Source: Nocardioides alkalitolerans DSM 16699
GTDB taxonomy: Bacteria > Actinomycetota > Actinomycetes > Propionibacteriales > Nocardioidaceae
Direction of reading: 5' to 3'
Length of the DNA stretch: 64,000 bases
NCBI RefSeq assembly: GCF_000426525.1
Contig: NZ_AUFN01000014.1
Location: 1 to 64,000, forward strand
Below are positions 40,029 to 46,887 of the stretch, in pieces. The notes beneath the pieces were generated by a model, which was not told where the DNA came from, ran no database searches, and saw nothing but the letters and a program-made list of their open reading frames with translations. The position numbers and the translations under genes are program-made. Positions within the stretch are counted from its first letter, which is position 1; every line of letters starts with the position of its first letter.

Positions 40029-41243
40029 TCACCTCCGCGTCGAGAACCCTCGGCTCGACGGCACCGTCGCCGCGACCGCCGGCCCGAGCACGCACGCGAC
40101 GGAGCAGCCGACGAGCACGGCGGTCGCGCCGTACGCGTCGACCAGCGGCACGATCAGCGCGAGCCCGACGGGGGCGAGGCCGTAGGAGACCAGGAAGTCC
40201 AGGGACGACACCCGCGAGAGCCGGTCGGCCGGGACCTCCCGCTGGATGGCGGTGAACCACGGCACGTTGAACAGCTCGATGCCGACGCCGGCGACCGCGT
40301 ACGCCGCCAGCACCACCACCGGCTGCGAGGGGACGAGCAGGGAGAGCGGGCTGAGGGCGTAGAGGCCGAGCCCGGCCAGGGCGACCCAGCCGGCGGACCT
40401 CGGTCGCCACCGGGCGACGAGCAGGCCACCCGCGAGGGCGCCCACGGTGTACGCCGTCACCGCCGAGGCCAGGAGCGTGGCGGAGCCGTCCGTCTCGCGG
40501 CTCACCAGCGGCAGGACGACCGCGGTGACGGAGTAGCCGGTCATGATCACCGTCGTCAGCGCGCCCAGCCCGGCGAGGAACCAGGGGTGCCGCCGGGCCT
40601 CGGCGACGCCCTCGAGGAAGTCGCGGCCGAGACCGTGCCCTGACGGCGGACCCACCGGCACGACGCGGTCCGGGTGGGGCGGCACCAGCGACGCCAGCAG
40701 CCACAGCCCCGCCAGCACGAGCAGCATCGGCGCGACGCCCATGGCGGCTGCTCCGAGCGCGGCGAGCGCCGGACCGACGAGCACGCTGACCCGGACGGCG
40801 ACCGACACGGCCGCGTTGGCGGCCTGGCGCCGGTCCTCGCTCACCACGGCCGGGACGAGTGCCTGGAAGGCCGGACGGCAGGCGCCCTGGCCCGCCCCGG
40901 CGAGGAAGGCGCCCGCGGCGGTCACGGCGGGCCCGGCGTCCGGACCGGCGTCCAGACCGACCGCGACGACCACGCACGCGGCCCCGGCCAGCACGCCTGA
41001 CCAGGTGACGACCCCACGCGGCGAGCGGCGGTCCGCGACCACCCCCGCGGCGGGCAGCACGACGAGGAAGCCGAGGGTGCGGGCGGCGAGCGCGAGCCCG
41101 AGGCCGGTCGCCGAGAGCGCGCCCTCGACGACGGCGATGCCGAGCACGAACGGGAGCGCCCACGTCGCCAGGCCCGACGCGGTCGTCCCCACCCACAGCC
41201 GCAGGAAGGCTCCGGTGAGGACCGACCCCTCCCGCTCACGCAT
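40029..41243 (-). CDS. MFS transporter, EntS-like
   Basis: A 404-residue protein with about 12 TM segments in two halves separated by a cytosolic loop near 195-215 (PPHPDRVVPVGPPSG). The overall pattern, including AGVVADRRSPRGVV in loop 2-3 and IQREVPADRLSRVSSLD, is that of the MFS_3/enterobactin-exporter group. It lies 53 nt downstream of the ABC uptake operon on the same strand and may be part of the cobalamin-controlled unit, although it could also export a siderophore or drug. Confidence 0.78.
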   Translation of the reverse strand: MREREGSVLTGAFLRLWVGTTASGLATWALPFVLGIAVVEGALSATGLGLALAARTLGFLVVLPAAGVVADRRSPRGVVTWSGVLAGAACVVVAVGLDAGPDAGPAVTAAGAFLAGAGQGACRPAFQALVPAVVSEDRRQAANAAVSVAVRVSVLVGPALAALGAAAMGVAPMLLVLAGLWLLASLVPPHPDRVVPVGPPSGHGLGRDFLEGVAEARRHPWFLAGLGALTTVIMTGYSVTAVVLPLVSRETDGSATLLASAVTAYTVGALAGGLLVARWRPRSAGWVALAGLGLYALSPLSLLVPSQPVVVLAAYAVAGVGIELFNVPWFTAIQREVPADRLSRVSSLDFLVSYGLAPVGLALIVPLVDAYGATAVLVGCSVACVLGPAVAATVPSSRGFSTRR

Positions 41244-41296
41244 CGTGGGACGCTCCCCCGCACGACGCCGACGGACGATCCGTCACCCGGGGACGC

Positions 41297-42415
41297 TCAG
41301 TCGATCCAGGAGTTGCCGGGCAGCTCGTCGAGCGACGTGATGTCGATGGTGGGCGCGATGTCGGACTCCGGCGCGAGACCGAAGTGCTCGACCGCGCGCC
41401 GTACCCACTCGGCGGCGTCGATGTTGAGCGGCCCCGACACCCACATGGCGTACGGGAGGTTGACGAACCGCTCCTCCTGCACCGCCTCCAGGTTGCGCGA
41501 CGCCGGGTTGGCCTGCAGCACGGCGACCTTGTCCTCGTAGGACTGGCCCGGGTAGTCGACGAAGAAGATGAGGTCCGGGTCGGCGGCGGCGAGGGTCTCC
41601 CAGCCGACCTCCGTCCAGGTGTCCTCGACGTCCGCGGTCGCGCTGGTGACGCCGGCCGCGTCGAAGATGGCCTGCGGTCCGCCGAACGAGCCCGAGGTGA
41701 AGATCGCGTCGGTGCCGGAGTCGAAGAGGAACGCCGTGGGCGCCTCCGCGGGCTGCGGCGCCTCCGCCAGCGCCGTACGTCGCTGCTCGATATCGGCGAC
41801 GACCTCCTCGGCGGTCTCGCTGTGGCCCGTGAGCTCGCCGATGTTGCGCAGGTCGGTGGTGAGCGCCGTCCAGGCGTCCATGGTGCCGCGGGCGCCGTCG
41901 TCCTGCTGGCAGGTCTCGCTCAGGAGGTAGGTCTCGATGTCGCGCTCGTGGAGCATCTCCGGCAGGAGGTTGCGCGACTCGCTGAATCCGTAGCCGTAGC
42001 CCGCGAACATCATCTGCGGGTTCACCGCCAGCACGTTCTCGAGCGTGGGGAACTGCTCGCCGACCACGGTCAGCTCGTCGACGCGGTCGTCGGGGTAGGC
42101 CAGCTCGAGCAGGTCCTCGTCGCGCTCCATGCCGGTGACGGCGACGAGCTCGTCGCGGGCCCCGGCGGCCAGCGCGATGGAGATGATGCCGCCGTCGTAG
42201 GCGTAGAGCTCGGTGATCGGCGCGTCGACGGTGACGTCCTCGCCGCAGTTCTCCACGGTGATGGCGCCCTCCCCCGCCGCCTCGTCACCGCCGTCGTCGG
42301 CGGCGCAGGCGGAGAGGACCGAGGCGCCCAGGGCGAGGGCGGCGAGACCGACGAGGCGGGCTCGGGTACGGCGGGGGCGCAGCGCGCGGGGGCCGCTCGG
42401 CAGGGGTGCGGTCAT
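41297..42415 (-). CDS. ABC transporter substrate-binding lipoprotein (cobalamin/metal-chelate type)
   Basis: A 372-residue extracytoplasmic solute receptor of the BtuF/FecB class. The lipobox ASVLSAC places the lipid on Cys37. The binding fold is seen in AYDGGIISIALAAGARDELVAVTG, LENVLAVNPQMMFAGYG and PDLIFFVDYPGQS. ATG 42415 overlaps the ATPase stop (ATGA). Because the whole operon is preceded by a cobalamin riboswitch, the ligand is probably a corrinoid; siderophore or other chelates are the alternative. Confidence 0.85.
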   Translation of the reverse strand: MTAPLPSGPRALRPRRTRARLVGLAALALGASVLSACAADDGGDEAAGEGAITVENCGEDVTVDAPITELYAYDGGIISIALAAGARDELVAVTGMERDEDLLELAYPDDRVDELTVVGEQFPTLENVLAVNPQMMFAGYGYGFSESRNLLPEMLHERDIETYLLSETCQQDDGARGTMDAWTALTTDLRNIGELTGHSETAEEVVADIEQRRTALAEAPQPAEAPTAFLFDSGTDAIFTSGSFGGPQAIFDAAGVTSATADVEDTWTEVGWETLAAADPDLIFFVDYPGQSYEDKVAVLQANPASRNLEAVQEERFVNLPYAMWVSGPLNIDAAEWVRRAVEHFGLAPESDIAPTIDITSLDELPGNSWID

Positions 42416-43323
42416 GACGAGGAGGTGTCCTCTCGGGGGTGGATGAGCAGGTGGGGCTGATCGAGGTGGGGGTGCGGCACCTGGACGGAGCCGACCCCGA
42501 AGTGCGTGTGCACGTGGTGGCGGTCGAGGACGTCGACGGGGCGTCCGACGGCCACGACACCGGCGGGCTCGCGGGCGCGGTCGGCGCCGGGCGGCCAGCC
42601 GACGACCACGAGGGTGTCGAAGAAGCGCAGGGCCAGGTCGAGGTCGTGGATGCTCGCGACGAGCGTGCCGGGGCGTTCGGCGAGCAGCTCGAGGAGCCGC
42701 AGCTGCCAGGCCACGTCGAGGTGGTTGGTGGGCTCGTCGAGCACCATGACGGGGCACTGCTGGGCGAGACCGCGGGCGAGCACGGCGCGCCGTCGCTCCC
42801 CGCCGGAGAGCTGGTCGCACGGGCTGTCGACCCGGTCGCCGAGGCCCACGGCGTCGAGGGCGGCGAGCACGGTCGCGCGCTCCCCCGCTCCTCCCCGCGC
42901 CCACGGCCGGGTCTGGGGCACGCGGCCGAGGGCGACCATCTCCCCCACCAGCAGCTCGGCGGCGACCACCTCCTCCTGCGGCACGAAGGCCAGGCGGCGG
43001 GCCCGCTCGCGCGACGAGACGTCGTGGCTGTCCTGCAGCGTCCCCTCCGCGTCGGCGATGGAGAGGTCACCCGCGCTGGGGTGCAGCACCCCGGCGAGCA
43101 CCCGCAGCAGGGTGGACTTGCCGGCTCCGTTGACCCCGACGACGCCCACGCGCCGACCGTTCGGCACGTCGAGGTCGACGTCCCGGAGGATCTCGCGCCC
43201 GCCGAGGCGGGCCGTGACGCCCCGCAGGCGCAGGGCCACGCCGCCGGTCCCGGCCCCGTTCCCGGTCGTGTCCCCGGTCCCGGCGACGGGTGCGACGGGT
43301 GCGGCCTTCTGCCGGCGCCTCAT
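42412..43323 (-). CDS. ABC transporter ATP-binding protein (FepC/BtuD type)
   Basis: The 303-residue ATPase shows Walker A GVNGAGKSTLLRVL, Q-loop VPQEEVVAAELL, signature LSGGERRRAVLA, Walker B VMVLDEPTNHLD and switch His in ASIHDLDLALRF. An N-terminal Gly/Thr-rich extension (1-28) precedes the domain. The C-terminus is rich in His (VLDRHHVHTHFGV, PHPHLDQPHLLIHP), which is unusual and could bind a metal. ATG 43323 overlaps the permease stop. Confidence 0.93.
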   Translation of the reverse strand: MRRRQKAAPVAPVAGTGDTTGNGAGTGGVALRLRGVTARLGGREILRDVDLDVPNGRRVGVVGVNGAGKSTLLRVLAGVLHPSAGDLSIADAEGTLQDSHDVSSRERARRLAFVPQEEVVAAELLVGEMVALGRVPQTRPWARGGAGERATVLAALDAVGLGDRVDSPCDQLSGGERRRAVLARGLAQQCPVMVLDEPTNHLDVAWQLRLLELLAERPGTLVASIHDLDLALRFFDTLVVVGWPPGADRAREPAGVVAVGRPVDVLDRHHVHTHFGVGSVQVPHPHLDQPHLLIHPREDTSSS

Positions 43324-44384
43324 CGCTCGCCCCCGAAGCGGTACTGGCCGCGGCCCATCAGCAGCAGGAACAGCGGTGCGCCGACCACGCCGGTGACGAC
43401 GCCGAGCGGGATCTCCTGCGGGCGTACGGCGAGGCGCGCGAGCACGTCGACCCACAGCAGGAAGAGCCCGCCCCCGAGGGCGGCCACCGGCAGCACGACC
43501 CGGTGACGCGCACCGACGACGAGCCGGGCCGCGTGGGGCACGATCAGGCCGACGAACCCGATCCCGCCGCTCACCGCGACGAGCACGCCGACGAGCACCG
43601 CGAGGCCGACGAACAGGGTGATCCGAAGGCCGGCGACGTTCACGCCGAGGGCCGCGGCGGTCTCCGGGCCGGCGGCCAGCGCGTCCATCCAGCGGTGGAT
43701 CGCCAGCATCGCGAGGGCGGCGATCGCGACCACGAGGGCGGGGATCCAGAGCTTGATCCAGGTGGCGCCGCCGACGCTGCCGAGCATCCAGAACATCACC
43801 GAGTTGGCGGCCCGCGGGTCGTCGCTGAGGAAGACGAGGAACGAAGCGATGGCGGAGAGCCCCGAGGAGAGCACCACCCCGGTCAGCACGAGACGCAGCG
43901 GGGTCAATCCGCCCTGTGCGGTGGCGACCAGCCACACGAGCACGGCCGACGCGATCGCACCCAGCAGCGCGCCCGTCGAGATGGCGTAGATGCCCAGCGC
44001 CCCCAGCACTCCGGTCGTGATGACCGCGGTCGCGCCGACGGACGCGCCCGAGCTGATGCCCAGGAGGTAGGGATCGGCGAGCGGGTTGCGCACCAGCGTC
44101 TGCATGCCGGCGCCCGCCACGGCGAGCCCGGCCCCGACGACGACCGCCAGCAGGGCCCGTGGCAGGCGGAGCTCCCAGACGATCACGTCCCACCGCCCGG
44201 GCTCGTCGCCGGTGAACCGGTCCGTGACCGTGGTGACGACCTCGCCGACGGGGATGGGCTCCGACCCGAACGCGAGCGACACGACGACGCTCACCAGGAG
44301 GAGCAGCACCAGCACGACCACCAGTGGCCAGAACGGCAACCGTCGGCGCGTGCGCGGCGCTCGCGACTTCTTCCCGTGGCTCAC
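43320..44384 (-). CDS. ABC transporter permease, FecCD/BtuC family
   Basis: A 354-residue permease with about ten TM segments; first helix at 18-40 after a basic N-terminus. Family motifs are LRLPRALLAVVVGAGLAVAGAG, NPLADPYLLGISSGASVGA and SGGIGFVGLIVPHAARL. It is the first gene of the permease–ATPase–receptor operon. The start GTG 44384 has only a weak ribosome site. A possible 9-codon ORF (ATG 44410) ends on the GTGA of this start. Confidence 0.92.
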   Translation of the reverse strand: MSHGKKSRAPRTRRRLPFWPLVVVLVLLLLVSVVVSLAFGSEPIPVGEVVTTVTDRFTGDEPGRWDVIVWELRLPRALLAVVVGAGLAVAGAGMQTLVRNPLADPYLLGISSGASVGATAVITTGVLGALGIYAISTGALLGAIASAVLVWLVATAQGGLTPLRLVLTGVVLSSGLSAIASFLVFLSDDPRAANSVMFWMLGSVGGATWIKLWIPALVVAIAALAMLAIHRWMDALAAGPETAAALGVNVAGLRITLFVGLAVLVGVLVAVSGGIGFVGLIVPHAARLVVGARHRVVLPVAALGGGLFLLWVDVLARLAVRPQEIPLGVVTGVVGAPLFLLLMGRGQYRFGGER

Positions 44385-44514
44385 GCCGGCGCCCCCGAGG
44401 TGCGGGGCATGGGGCGGGAGGGGTACGCACGACGCTCGTGGTGGTACGACGACACGGGTTCCACGCTGGGAGGCCTCTCGGGTCTAGGCCCCTGGTCGCG
44501 AGGGTCCATGACGA

Positions 44515-44690
44515 ACACGTGAGCCGACAGGTTTTCGGACTCGGGTTCACCCGGCGACATCGCCTTCCCAGAGCTGGTGGCTCCAGTGGCGTCGTGATGT
44601 CGCCGTCGCCCTCACCGCTGCGCGCCAGTCCCGGAGTTGCACCGGAGTTCCCTGGCATCCACTCGGATGCGTTCGACTCGGGAGGGACGC
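44515..44690 (-). ncRNA. Cobalamin riboswitch
   Basis: Read on the minus strand, the region has the conserved core of the B12 riboswitch: GGGAACTCCGGTGCAACTCC, GGGACTGGCGCGCAGCGGT, and, near the 3' side, GAGTCCGAAAACCTGTCGGC. Paired segments GGCGACATC/GATGTCGCC are present. It ends about 130 nt before the permease gene, so corrinoid binding should lower uptake expression. A GGCCT/AGGCC pairing downstream near 44475-44495 could serve as expression platform. Confidence 0.88.
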
Positions 44691-44721
44691 TAACACGAGT
44701 GGTCGGCCGAGAAATGACGAA

Positions 44722-44757
44722 ACCGCCCCTGACCTGCGTCAGCAGGTCGGAGGCGGT
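44722..44757 (-). terminator. Terminator of the tRNA-Val(CAC) gene
   Basis: GACCTGC/GCAGGTC with a GTCA loop, extended by ACCGCC/GGCGGT outside, begins 10 nt after the tRNA. It also marks the 5' boundary of the riboswitch transcript. Confidence 0.75.
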
Positions 44758-44766
44758 CTCTCGAGG

Positions 44767-44838
44767 TGGGCGATACTGGGTTCGAACCAGTGACCTCTTC
44801 GGTGTGAACGAAGCGCGCTACCACTGCGCCAATCGCCC
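44767..44838 (-). tRNA. tRNA-Val (anticodon CAC)
   Basis: A complete cloverleaf: acceptor GGGCGAT/ATCGCCC, anticodon arm CTTCG-TTCACAC-CGAAG and T-arm with GGTTCGAACC. CCA is not encoded (CCT follows the discriminator A). It differs from the tRNA-Val(GAC) at 46151 at only four positions. Confidence 0.97.
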
Positions 44839-44855
44839 GTGCGGTGCGGTCGCAT

Positions 44856-44861
44856 ACGTTA
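44856..44861 (-). promoter_or_regulatory. Probable -10 of tRNA-Val(CAC)
   Basis: TAACGT on the minus strand lies 17 nt before the tRNA 5' end; TTGTGA is 19 bp further upstream. Confidence 0.45.
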
Positions 44862-44930
44862 GCGCAACCGCCCGACGAACTCACAACCTGGGTACGGCGC
44901 GTCCCGCGACGACCCACCCGCAGCTCGTGA

Positions 44931-45752
44931 TCAGGGGTCGATGTCCTGCGGCTCCCGCTCGCGCCAGGCCTCCTGGGCGCGCTCCGTGATGGGCCCCGGA
45001 GCGGGGAACCGGCGCTCGCCCCACTGGTGCACGGCCTGGACGTCGCGCGTGGTGCTCACGAGGAAGACCTCGTCGGCCTGCTCCGCCACCTCGATCGGCT
45101 CGTCGACCTCGCGACCGCCGAACCACTCGAGCACGAGCGCGCGGGTGACGCCGGCGAGGCAGCCGCTCGCGAGGGTCGGCGTCCGCAGCTCGCCCTCGAC
45201 CACGTAGAAGACGTTCGACCCCGTGCCCTCGCAGAGGTCCCCCGCCGTGTTCGCGAAGATCGCCTCGCTGCCACCCCGCTCGACGGCGTGGGCGAGCGCG
45301 ACGACGTTCTCGGCGTACGACGTGGTCTTCAGCCCCGAGACCGCCCCGTGCTCGTTGCGCCGCCACGGCACGGTGACGACCGACGTCGACACCGGGAAGG
45401 GCTGCATCGACACCGCGGAGACCAGGAGGGTCGGTGCGGCGTCGCCACGGCCGGACCCCAGCGGCGCCGGTCCGCCGGTCACGGTGACCCGCAGGCGGCC
45501 GAAGTCGACGTGCTCGGCCGCCAGGACGGCATCGATGCCACTGCGGACCGCGTCGACGTCCACACCCGTCAGACCGAGGCCGTCGGCCGAGGTCTGGAGA
45601 CGGTCGAGGTGGCGCGTGAGCGCGAAGGGCCGGCCGTCGAGGACCTTGATGGACTCGAACACCCCGTCCCCCACCGTCACGCCGTGGTCGGTGGCCACCA
45701 GCGCGGGTTCGTCGGCGTTCTCGAGCAGTCGTCCGTTCACCCAGGTCTGCAT
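44931..45752 (-). CDS. Class IV aminotransferase, aminodeoxychorismate lyase (PabC)-like
   Basis: The 273-residue PLP enzyme shows fold type IV features: start MQTWVNGRLLE, DHGVTVGDGVFES, the PLP lysine in SGLKTTSYAENV, and GTGSNVFYVVEG plus SGCLAGVTRALVLEW. PabC makes p-aminobenzoate for folate; D-amino-acid or branched-chain aminotransferases share the fold, so the reaction is not certain. ATG 45752 is the start: TACGAT lies 6 nt upstream, and homologues begin here. The reading frame continues upstream to 45845 without support. Confidence 0.82.
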   Translation of the reverse strand: MQTWVNGRLLENADEPALVATDHGVTVGDGVFESIKVLDGRPFALTRHLDRLQTSADGLGLTGVDVDAVRSGIDAVLAAEHVDFGRLRVTVTGGPAPLGSGRGDAAPTLLVSAVSMQPFPVSTSVVTVPWRRNEHGAVSGLKTTSYAENVVALAHAVERGGSEAIFANTAGDLCEGTGSNVFYVVEGELRTPTLASGCLAGVTRALVLEWFGGREVDEPIEVAEQADEVFLVSTTRDVQAVHQWGERRFPAPGPITERAQEAWREREPQDIDP

Positions 45753-45758
45753 CGCGCC

Positions 45759-45764
45759 ATCGTA
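45759..45764 (-). promoter_or_regulatory. -10 of the PabC-like gene, leaderless start
   Basis: TACGAT on the minus strand lies 6 nt before ATG 45752. Confidence 0.5.
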
Positions 45765-45874
45765 GGACGGCGATCTCAAGGCCCCCGGACAAGCGCACCG
45801 CGAGCCGTCTCGACACGAAAACCCCGGAACGACGGGCTCGTTCACCTCCGCGCCACGCCGTCAGGACCCTGATT

Positions 45875-45902
45875 TTGCACGACCCCACCGATCCGCTAAT
45901 GT
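45875..45902 (+). promoter_or_regulatory. Promoter of the tRNA Gly–Cys–Val operon
   Basis: TTGCAC (45875-45880), a 16-bp spacer and TAATGT (45897-45902) form a good sigma-A promoter. The expected start is about 37 nt before tRNA-Gly. Confidence 0.65.
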
Positions 45903-45945
45903 TCTCGACGCACGCCGGACCGGCGGAAACAACGGCCCGGAGCAT

Positions 45946-46018
45946 GCGGACATAGCTCAGTTGGTAGAGCGCAACCTTGCCAAGGTTGAGGTCGCGAGTT
46001 CGAGTCTCGTTGTCCGCT
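45946..46018 (+). tRNA. tRNA-Gly (anticodon GCC)
   Basis: Acceptor GCGGACA/TGTCCGC, anticodon arm CAACC-TTGCCAA-GGTTG and T-loop TTCGAGT are all intact. No CCA is encoded. It is the first tRNA of a three-gene operon. Confidence 0.97.
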
Positions 46019-46040
46019 CGGAGAAGGTCGAAGCCTCCAC

Positions 46041-46111
46041 GGTGGAGTGGCCGAGAGGCGAGGCAACGGACTGCAAATCCGTCTACACGGGTTCAAATCC
46101 CGTCTCCACCT
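46041..46111 (+). tRNA. tRNA-Cys (anticodon GCA)
   Basis: Acceptor GGTGGAG/CTCCACC, anticodon arm ACGGA-CTGCAAA-TCCGT and T-loop TTCAAAT are visible. No CCA is encoded. It starts 22 nt after tRNA-Gly. Confidence 0.97.
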
Positions 46112-46150
46112 CGACTTCCACGATCCCCCCACGGGATTGCTGGACTTCTA

Positions 46151-46222
46151 GGGCGATTGGCGCAGTGGTAGCGCGCTTCCTTGACACGGAAGAGGTCACT
46201 GGTTCAAACCCAGTATCGCCCA
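46151..46222 (+). tRNA. tRNA-Val (anticodon GAC)
   Basis: Acceptor GGGCGAT/ATCGCCC, anticodon arm CTTCC-TTGACAC-GGAAG. Unlike the other tRNAs here, CCA follows directly (46223-46225). With the Val(CAC) gene at 44767 it forms a 72-bp inverted repeat. Confidence 0.97.
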
Positions 46223-46240
46223 CCAGAGTTCCGCCAGATC

Positions 46241-46276
46241 AGACCCCGTACCGGCTCCGCCGGGACGGGGTCTTTC
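46241..46276 (+). terminator. Terminator of the tRNA operon
   Basis: AGACCCCGT and ACGGGGTCT pair, with an inner CCGG/CCGG, followed by TTT. It starts 16 nt after the encoded CCA. Confidence 0.88.
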
Positions 46277-46300
46277 TCGTTCACCGACCCATCCAGGTGA

Positions 46301-46630
46301 TCAGCCCGCCTCCACCGCGTCGTCGCGCTGCAGCCGACTCCTCAACCACGCGCGCTCCATCGGGCTCAGGTGGCGGATGCGGTGCCGCAGCACCGACAGC
46401 TCGACCCCGAGCGCCGCGGCAGCCTCCTGGGGGCTCGCGGCCCGCGCCAGCGCGTCGCCCACGAGTCGGACGTCGGTGAGCGAGACGAGGGCCGCGTCGC
46501 GTCGTACGCGCTGCTCGTCCAGATCGACGGGCTGGCCCGCGGCGCGGTGGACGGGCCTGCGGGACGACGCCGTACGGCGCAGGACGGTCGAGGGCCGGTC
46601 GCGTCGGGTCGTGCGGTGCGAGATGTCCAT
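46301..46630 (-). CDS. Small protein with C-terminal helix-turn-helix
   Basis: The 109-residue protein has a basic, flexible N-terminus (HRTTRRDRPSTVLRRTASSRR) and a helical C-terminal half, with SPQEAAAALGVELSVLRHRIRHL resembling a sigma-region-4 or Fis-like helix-turn-helix. It is probably a DNA-binding regulator. The start ATG 46630 is supported by TACTGT 7 nt upstream. The frame stays open to 46753. It is divergent from the 53-residue gene. Confidence 0.6.
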   Translation of the reverse strand: MDISHRTTRRDRPSTVLRRTASSRRPVHRAAGQPVDLDEQRVRRDAALVSLTDVRLVGDALARAASPQEAAAALGVELSVLRHRIRHLSPMERAWLRSRLQRDDAVEAG

Positions 46631-46637
46631 GAGCGGG

Positions 46638-46643
46638 ACAGTA
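46638..46643 (-). promoter_or_regulatory. -10 of the small HTH gene, leaderless start
   Basis: TACTGT on the minus strand lies 7 nt before ATG 46630. Confidence 0.45.
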
Positions 46644-46709
46644 GGGGCGACCACCGACAACGGCCCCCGGGCGGCTGCGGCGTGCGCGTGCCGATGGCAG
46701 GGTGAGGCC

Positions 46710-46871
46710 ATGAGCACCTTCACGGTCGCCCGCACCGACGGGCTGACGACCACCTACGCGGGCAAGTACAACCTCAGCGACGGCGGGGTCCTCTCGGTGA
46801 TGCCGTACGACGGCAAGCCGGTCGTCTTCTCCCCGTCGGGCTGGGCGACGCTGGAGATCGACGAGGACTGA
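46710..46871 (+). CDS. Small conserved-looking protein, 53 residues
   Basis: The ORF starts at ATG 46710 with GGTGAGG 5 nt upstream. The protein (TVARTDGLTTTYAGKYNLSD, then GVLSVMPYDGKPVVFSPSGW, ending LEIDED) looks like a compact all-beta domain with hydrophobic/polar alternation and codon use like that of its neighbours. I recall similar short actinobacterial proteins with a FSPSGW-type ending, but cannot name a function. Confidence 0.6.
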   Translation: MSTFTVARTDGLTTTYAGKYNLSDGGVLSVMPYDGKPVVFSPSGWATLEIDED

Positions 46872-46887
46872 CCCGCGCTGGGTCAGT
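46867..46887. terminator. Bidirectional hairpin over two convergent stop codons
   Basis: ACTGACCC and GGGTCAGT form an 8-bp stem with a GCGCT loop. The stop of the 53-residue gene and that of the membrane protein gene both lie in the arms. Confidence 0.6.

Noticed and set aside
39961..41196. Apparent fusion of the Gfo/Idh/MocA gene with an upstream 400-residue region
   Set aside because: The upstream part is a shadow of the MFS gene in another frame; the Rossmann domain starts properly at ATG 39960 with a ribosome site.
42416..44658. 748-codon minus-strand frame covering ABC genes and riboswitch
   Set aside because: Its N-terminal part runs through the cobalamin riboswitch and the permease in a wrong frame; only the ATPase portion from ATG 43323 is real.
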